Source of the DNA: Phaeoceros laevis
Lineage: Eukaryota; Anthocerotophyta; Anthocerotopsida; Notothyladales
Assembly: GCA_049999765.1 (NCBI GenBank)
Contig: JBNGIQ010009145.1
Coordinates: forward strand, 147,562 to 179,615
Length of the DNA stretch: 32,054 nucleotides
Direction of reading: 5' to 3'
Below, one piece after another: positions 28,641 through 32,054 of the stretch. How positions within the stretch are numbered: position 1 is the stretch's first letter; each line of letters starts with the position of its first letter. Position numbers and translations under genes: made by a program. The notes under the pieces are model-generated. The model made no database searches, had not been told where the DNA came from, and saw only the letters and a list, made by a program, of their open reading frames with translations.

Positions 28641-29166
28641 CATGGTGTTGGTAGCCAGAACAGGAAGAAGCATTCAGTCGGTTGAAACAAGCTTTGGTGA
28701 CAGCACCGTGCTGGCTTATCCAGATTATGGCAAGATAGTCACATGTGATGCCTCCGACTTAGTAGTAGGTGTAGTTTTGCAGCAGGATGATGAGCAAGGC
28801 CGACACCCAATCGCATATTTCTCGCGCAAGCTTAAGGGGGCCGAACTCAATTGGACTACTAGTGAAAAGGAAGCCATTGCTCAGGTCTTAGCCATTAAAG
28901 AGTGGAGATGTTTTTTGGAGGGTAGGCATTTTTTGCTAGAGACTGACCATCATCCGTTGCTCTACCTGCAGACACAAGCTGTCTTGTCCAGGAAGCAGGC
29001 TAGATGGCTAGAGTTGTTTCAGCAGTTTTCATTCACTCTTAGATATCTGAGAGGGGTTGAGAATCGTGTAGCAGATGCGTTAAGCAGGATTCCTGCTAAT
29101 ACTATGCTCATAAAAGGCATTCAAGACAAGAACGAGGTAGTGCAGGCATCCAGATTAATGCATTGA
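28641..29166 (+). pseudogene. Chromovirus RNase H
   Basis: Follows the reverse transcriptase: VTCDASDLVVGVVLQQD (first catalytic Asp), IAYFSRKLKGAELNWTTSEK (Glu), FLLETDHHPLLYL (Asp) and LRGVENRVADALSRIP. This block is unusually well preserved, with over 140 codons open. Confidence 0.9.
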
Positions 29167-29299
29167 CAGCAAGCAGTATGCAGAAACAACATCAGTGGAG
29201 GTTGCAAATTCAACAAGCCATGGAATCAGATGCATTGACTCAACAGATGCTGTGAACACTGGAACAAGAAACAAGGAGCAATGAATGGCGGCAGCAGGA

Positions 29300-30020
29300 A
29301 GGCATGTTGTATTTCAAAGATAGGATTTATATCACACCTATTGCTGAGCTTCGCAAAACACTAATCCAAGAAGCTCACTGTAGTCTTTCCGAAGGGCATC
29401 CAGGAATATAGCGCACACAACAATCCATTAGTCGGCGGTACTATTGGCCAGAGATAAATAAAGAGGTCAAAGCTTTTGTGCATGAGTGTGACATTTGTCA
29501 ACGTATCAAGGCTTCTAGGAAAAAAAGAGGAGGACTGCTGCAGCCATTACCAATACCTGTCAAGCCTTGGTGACAACTGACAATGGATTTTATTATAGGA
29601 CTTCCAACTACACGAGATGGGTATGATTCAATACTAGTCTTTACAGACAAGCTCACCAAGATGGTACATTTAGCACCCACCAGAGAAACATGTACTGCAG
29701 TTGAAAAAGTCGATTTATTTCTCAAGCATATGTACAGGTTACATGGCTTGCCAAAATCCGTCATCAGCGACCGAGATACGAGATTCAATTCTCATTTCTG
29801 GAAAGCTATTCACAAGGCATTGAGAACCGAGCTCTGCTTATCAATTGCTTACCATCCTGAGACCGATGGAGCCACATGGAGAGCTAATCAGACGATAGAA
29901 GACTTTCTTTGAGCATACTGCACCACACATCAGGTAGCATGGGACAACTACTTACATTTTGCTGAGTTGCTTTTAACGATGCAGTTGCATCAGCCACAGG
30001 ATATACGCCGATTTATTTAA
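29300..30020 (+). pseudogene. Chromovirus integrase
   Basis: A zinc-binding HHCC region (EAHCSLSEGHPGI ... HECDICQRIKASR) is followed by the core: TMDFIIGLPTTRDGYDSILV (first Asp), VISDRDTRFNSHFW (second Asp) and NQTIEDFL, where the usual Glu-containing segment is altered (ATWRANQT). Stops at 29410, 29571 and 29910. Integrates cDNA in active elements. Confidence 0.88.
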
Positions 30021-30199
30021 ATGCAAGGCAACACCCAGAAACACTATTGACAACTGCACTGCCTGAAGCTAGGAATACATCGGCGGTAGCAGATTTCTTA
30101 CAGGAGCGTATACAAGCACAACAGAAAGCATGCATGCAGGCCTTGGAAGCACAGAATTGAATGTCACAGTATGCGGACAAGCATCATCGAGTGGTGGAG

Positions 30200-30655
30200 T
30201 TTCGGTTAGTGACTGGGTAATGTTGTCCACAAGGTACATTGATTTACCAGCTCATGCATCCAGGAAATTATCAGACCGATACATTGGGCCTTACCGTGTT
30301 ATACAGGTTGTAGGGAAGGTAGCTTATAAGCTAGAATTACCACAGCAGCTGAAAATTCACAATGTATTTTCATGTCTCTCTCCTTAGGCCATATTATGGG
30401 GTGCTTCGAAGCCGACCTCCTCCGATTTGGTCTACGGGTAACGAAGAATTTGAGGTTGATAGAGTTCTCCAGCATAGGCGTGTGCGAAGGAAGTGGCAGT
30501 TTCTCGTCTTATGGCGTGGGTATCCCAGCCTCAGACACAAGGTGGGAGCCTGTTGACAACCTCACCAATGCTACGGAAATCATTCAAGAATATGTGCAAG
30601 AACATCATTTGCAAGTTCTAGGCTTCGAGGGTGAAGCCTCATCCCTCGGGGTGAA
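30200..30655 (+). pseudogene. Chromovirus GPY/F region and chromodomain
   Basis: The GPY/F module ([20 protein letters not shown], ...[12 protein letters not shown]) leads to a chromodomain split between two frames: FEVDRVLQHRRVRRKWQFLV with LWRGYP, then, after a frameshift near 30525, SDTRWEPVDNLTNATEIIQE. The aromatic positions expected for methyl-lysine binding (W in KW, W in LW, W in RWEP) are visible. A purine tract ggggtgaa (30648–30655) abuts the 3' LTR. Confidence 0.9.
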
Positions 30656-30757
30656 TGTCGCAGTAAAACAAAGTTAAGTATAGTAAAACATAGACGTAGT
30701 TAAGTAAAGCGTAGAAGTTTCGGGTATAATAAAAGTAAGGAAAGTTCGCGATACGAA
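30656..30757 (+). repeat. Chromovirus 3' LTR, truncated to 102 bp
   Basis: It starts TGTCGCAG and aligns gap-free to the first 102 bp of the 240-bp 5' LTR with 8 differences, then similarity stops abruptly at atacgaa. The remaining ~138 bp are missing, so the right side was removed by deletion or a later rearrangement. Confidence 0.88.
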
Positions 30758-31300
30758 CATCACAAACTTGGTCGACCACAATTTCCACAAGGAAATTGTA
30801 TGAAAACCCCTCTATATGATTTTCATATGGAAATTATGTTCAATTTTTCTATTGATCTTTTATGTAGCTCATATGATAGAAGTTCATGTGGGTTCTTTAA
30901 GAAGTTTTCATGGTTCAGAACTTAGTTAGATATTGTTCGGTGTATTCATTTCGTACCCTTTACACACATGTGCCATATGGTATGGTGAAGAAAAACCACA
31001 GGGTTTTGTACAGATGATTGATCATATGAAAAACATATGATATATGCATATGCATGTGTATATCTGTTTTACATTGAAATGTATTGTGGGTGTGACATCA
31101 TGGCAAAATTCTAGTACTTTACTTTCACATAGAGTTTCCACAACAAAAACATACATATAAATAATCATATGTAGAACGTAAGTTTGATACATTTTCTTTG
31201 TTCAATGAACATGTGAAGTCAACAATACACCCACCAGGTAAATGATTGAGAAGAAATATATCACAATCAGTCACTGTGGTGGAACCTAAGTCCACTTGAC
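30758..31300. other. AT-rich non-coding stretch with many CATATG sites
   Basis: No gene seen. CATATG occurs seven times between 30824 and 31171, and CAATTTCC-acaa-GGAAATTG forms a perfect 8-bp stem near 30779–30798. It could belong to another, unrecognised element. Confidence 0.5.
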
Positions 31301-31551
31301 TTCACCAATTTTATGTGACTAGAAGGGAGGAGCAACACAGATGTTGGAGAAACAATGGTCACGAAATTTTAAACGCAATTGCGGTAGAGGTCATCATTTA
31401 TAATTGTTTGAAGCAGCTTACTAGTAGGCAGCCTACCCAGACAAAGGTGTTTACAAGAGTTGACCGACTAGCGCCTTTAAGTGCACAAAATCAAGATGCT
31501 TTGACTTCTGTTGGTGAGTTCTGGCTTCTGAAACTTTTGTTGCATTCAAGT

Positions 31552-32049
31552 TCACCTGCCAGTGGCCTGCCGTTTTGATGTCTTTTTCACGGCAGGTTTG
31601 GATGGTCTTCGATGGGCAGCGCATCTCCATCCCTCTTCTAAGGGCTTTGCAGCAGGCACCTCCGGTTCCACAACAGTTACAACAGGTACATCACGTTTTG
31701 GTAACTTTGGTTGCACAACCTGCCTCTTCTTAGCTGGTTCGGAATGTTCATTGCAAATGCTTGCACCTGGAATGACCGTGGGCATGGTCTCAGCCACACA
31801 TATCCAACACTTGAACATCTGGAAAAGGGCCAACATTTGCCCCATTGTCCCCCAATGTTAATCGGGAATTGCATCAATCAATTCCTCAGGTTTAACATAG
31901 AGTTGATGCAATTCCTCAGGTTCAGCATCGAACACAGCTACAGGCCAGCCTCCAACTTGAAGCAAGCCTCCGGGCGAGCTCAAGGGTGTCGACATGGTGC
32001 AGGCTTTTCCCTGCTGATTTTCTCCACCCAACTCCACAGTCTGGTCCAA
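31552..32049 (-). pseudogene. Unrecognised minus-strand coding frame with one internal stop, running off the right edge
   Basis: One minus-strand frame is open from the window edge region (MSTPLSSPGGLLQVGGWPVA, EPEELHQLYVKPEELIDAIP) to 31552, except for a single TAA at 31858–31860. After the stop it continues CWICVAETMP, SICNEH, PAKKRQV, a Pro/Val/Glu-rich linker and a basic tail (KPAVKKTSKR). The CxxC plus CxxH spacing might bind zinc, and the Lys/Arg runs suggest a nuclear protein; both are inference. An in-frame acceptor-like ttccag precedes MFKCWIC, so the stop could lie in an intron, but no good GT donor is visible. Family unknown. Confidence 0.45.
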
Positions 32050-32054
32050 GTGGC

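Larger units (their letters stand above)
25058..30757 (+). mobile_element. Ty3/gypsy chromovirus, degraded, with truncated 3' LTR
   Basis: Order on +: 5' LTR 25058–25297, tRNA-iMet primer site, gag with zinc knuckle, protease, reverse transcriptase, RNase H, integrase, GPY/F region, chromodomain, purine tract and a 3' LTR start at 30656. This order and the terminal chromodomain define a plant chromovirus; the chromodomain is thought to guide insertion to marked chromatin. Many in-frame stops (for example 27866, 28090, 28376, 28652, 29410, 29571 and 29910) and frameshifts make it inactive. It inserted into, or next to, the copia remnant ending at 25057. No target duplication can be checked because the 3' LTR is cut. 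Confidence 0.93.

Overview
The window looks like nuclear DNA from a green plant (streptophyte). Its recognisable host genes are plant-type and carry short GT–AG introns of about 75–220 bp. They are the 3' half of a phosphoglucan water dikinase (PWD/GWD3) gene, a thioredoxin-fold gene, and a complete snurportin-1 gene. The mobile elements are also typical of plants: CACTA, hAT, Ty1/copia and a Ty3/gypsy chromovirus primed by initiator-Met tRNA. I cannot place the lineage more finely from sequence alone.

Layout. 1–4095 is the right part of a CACTA element whose left end lies outside the window. 4096–4308 is a short host spacer. 4309–8644 is a second, complete CACTA element with 44-bp terminal inverted repeats, a 3-bp CCC target duplication, a captured short-chain-dehydrogenase-like fragment and a 100-N gap in a polypyrimidine tract. 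The two CACTA elements share their ends but not their interiors. 8645–10607 resumes host sequence with five PWD exons on +. These include the phosphohistidine motif and the nucleotide-binding domain, but also one −1 frameshift, an Arg-to-Trp change beside the catalytic His, and a TGA four residues before the conserved end. 11100–14100 holds a decayed copia element on −. 14110–16430 is a repeat-rich stretch with a 416-bp hAT-type MITE (8-bp target duplication) inside one unit of a tandem dimer, and a 34-bp satellite. 17114–17714 is a broken thioredoxin gene on +. It meets the intact 7-exon snurportin-1 gene (−, 19690–17711) tail to tail, with the two stop codons overlapping. 19932–21621 contains candidate inverted-repeat elements sharing a TTAACCCCTAAA motif. 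23700–25057 is a copia integrase remnant on +, cut off by a degraded chromovirus at 25058–30757 whose 3' LTR is truncated. 30758–31300 is AT-rich, and the right edge carries an unrecognised minus-strand coding frame.

The most unusual signal is a 43–45-bp dispersed motif: a (GT)n tract followed by a constant 3' part ending in GGTCCCAT. Three full copies and one partial copy occur. Two of the full copies lie inside retrotransposon coding frames, in opposite orientations. Snurportin-1 appears to be the only fully intact host gene; PWD and the thioredoxin are damaged or carry base-level errors.
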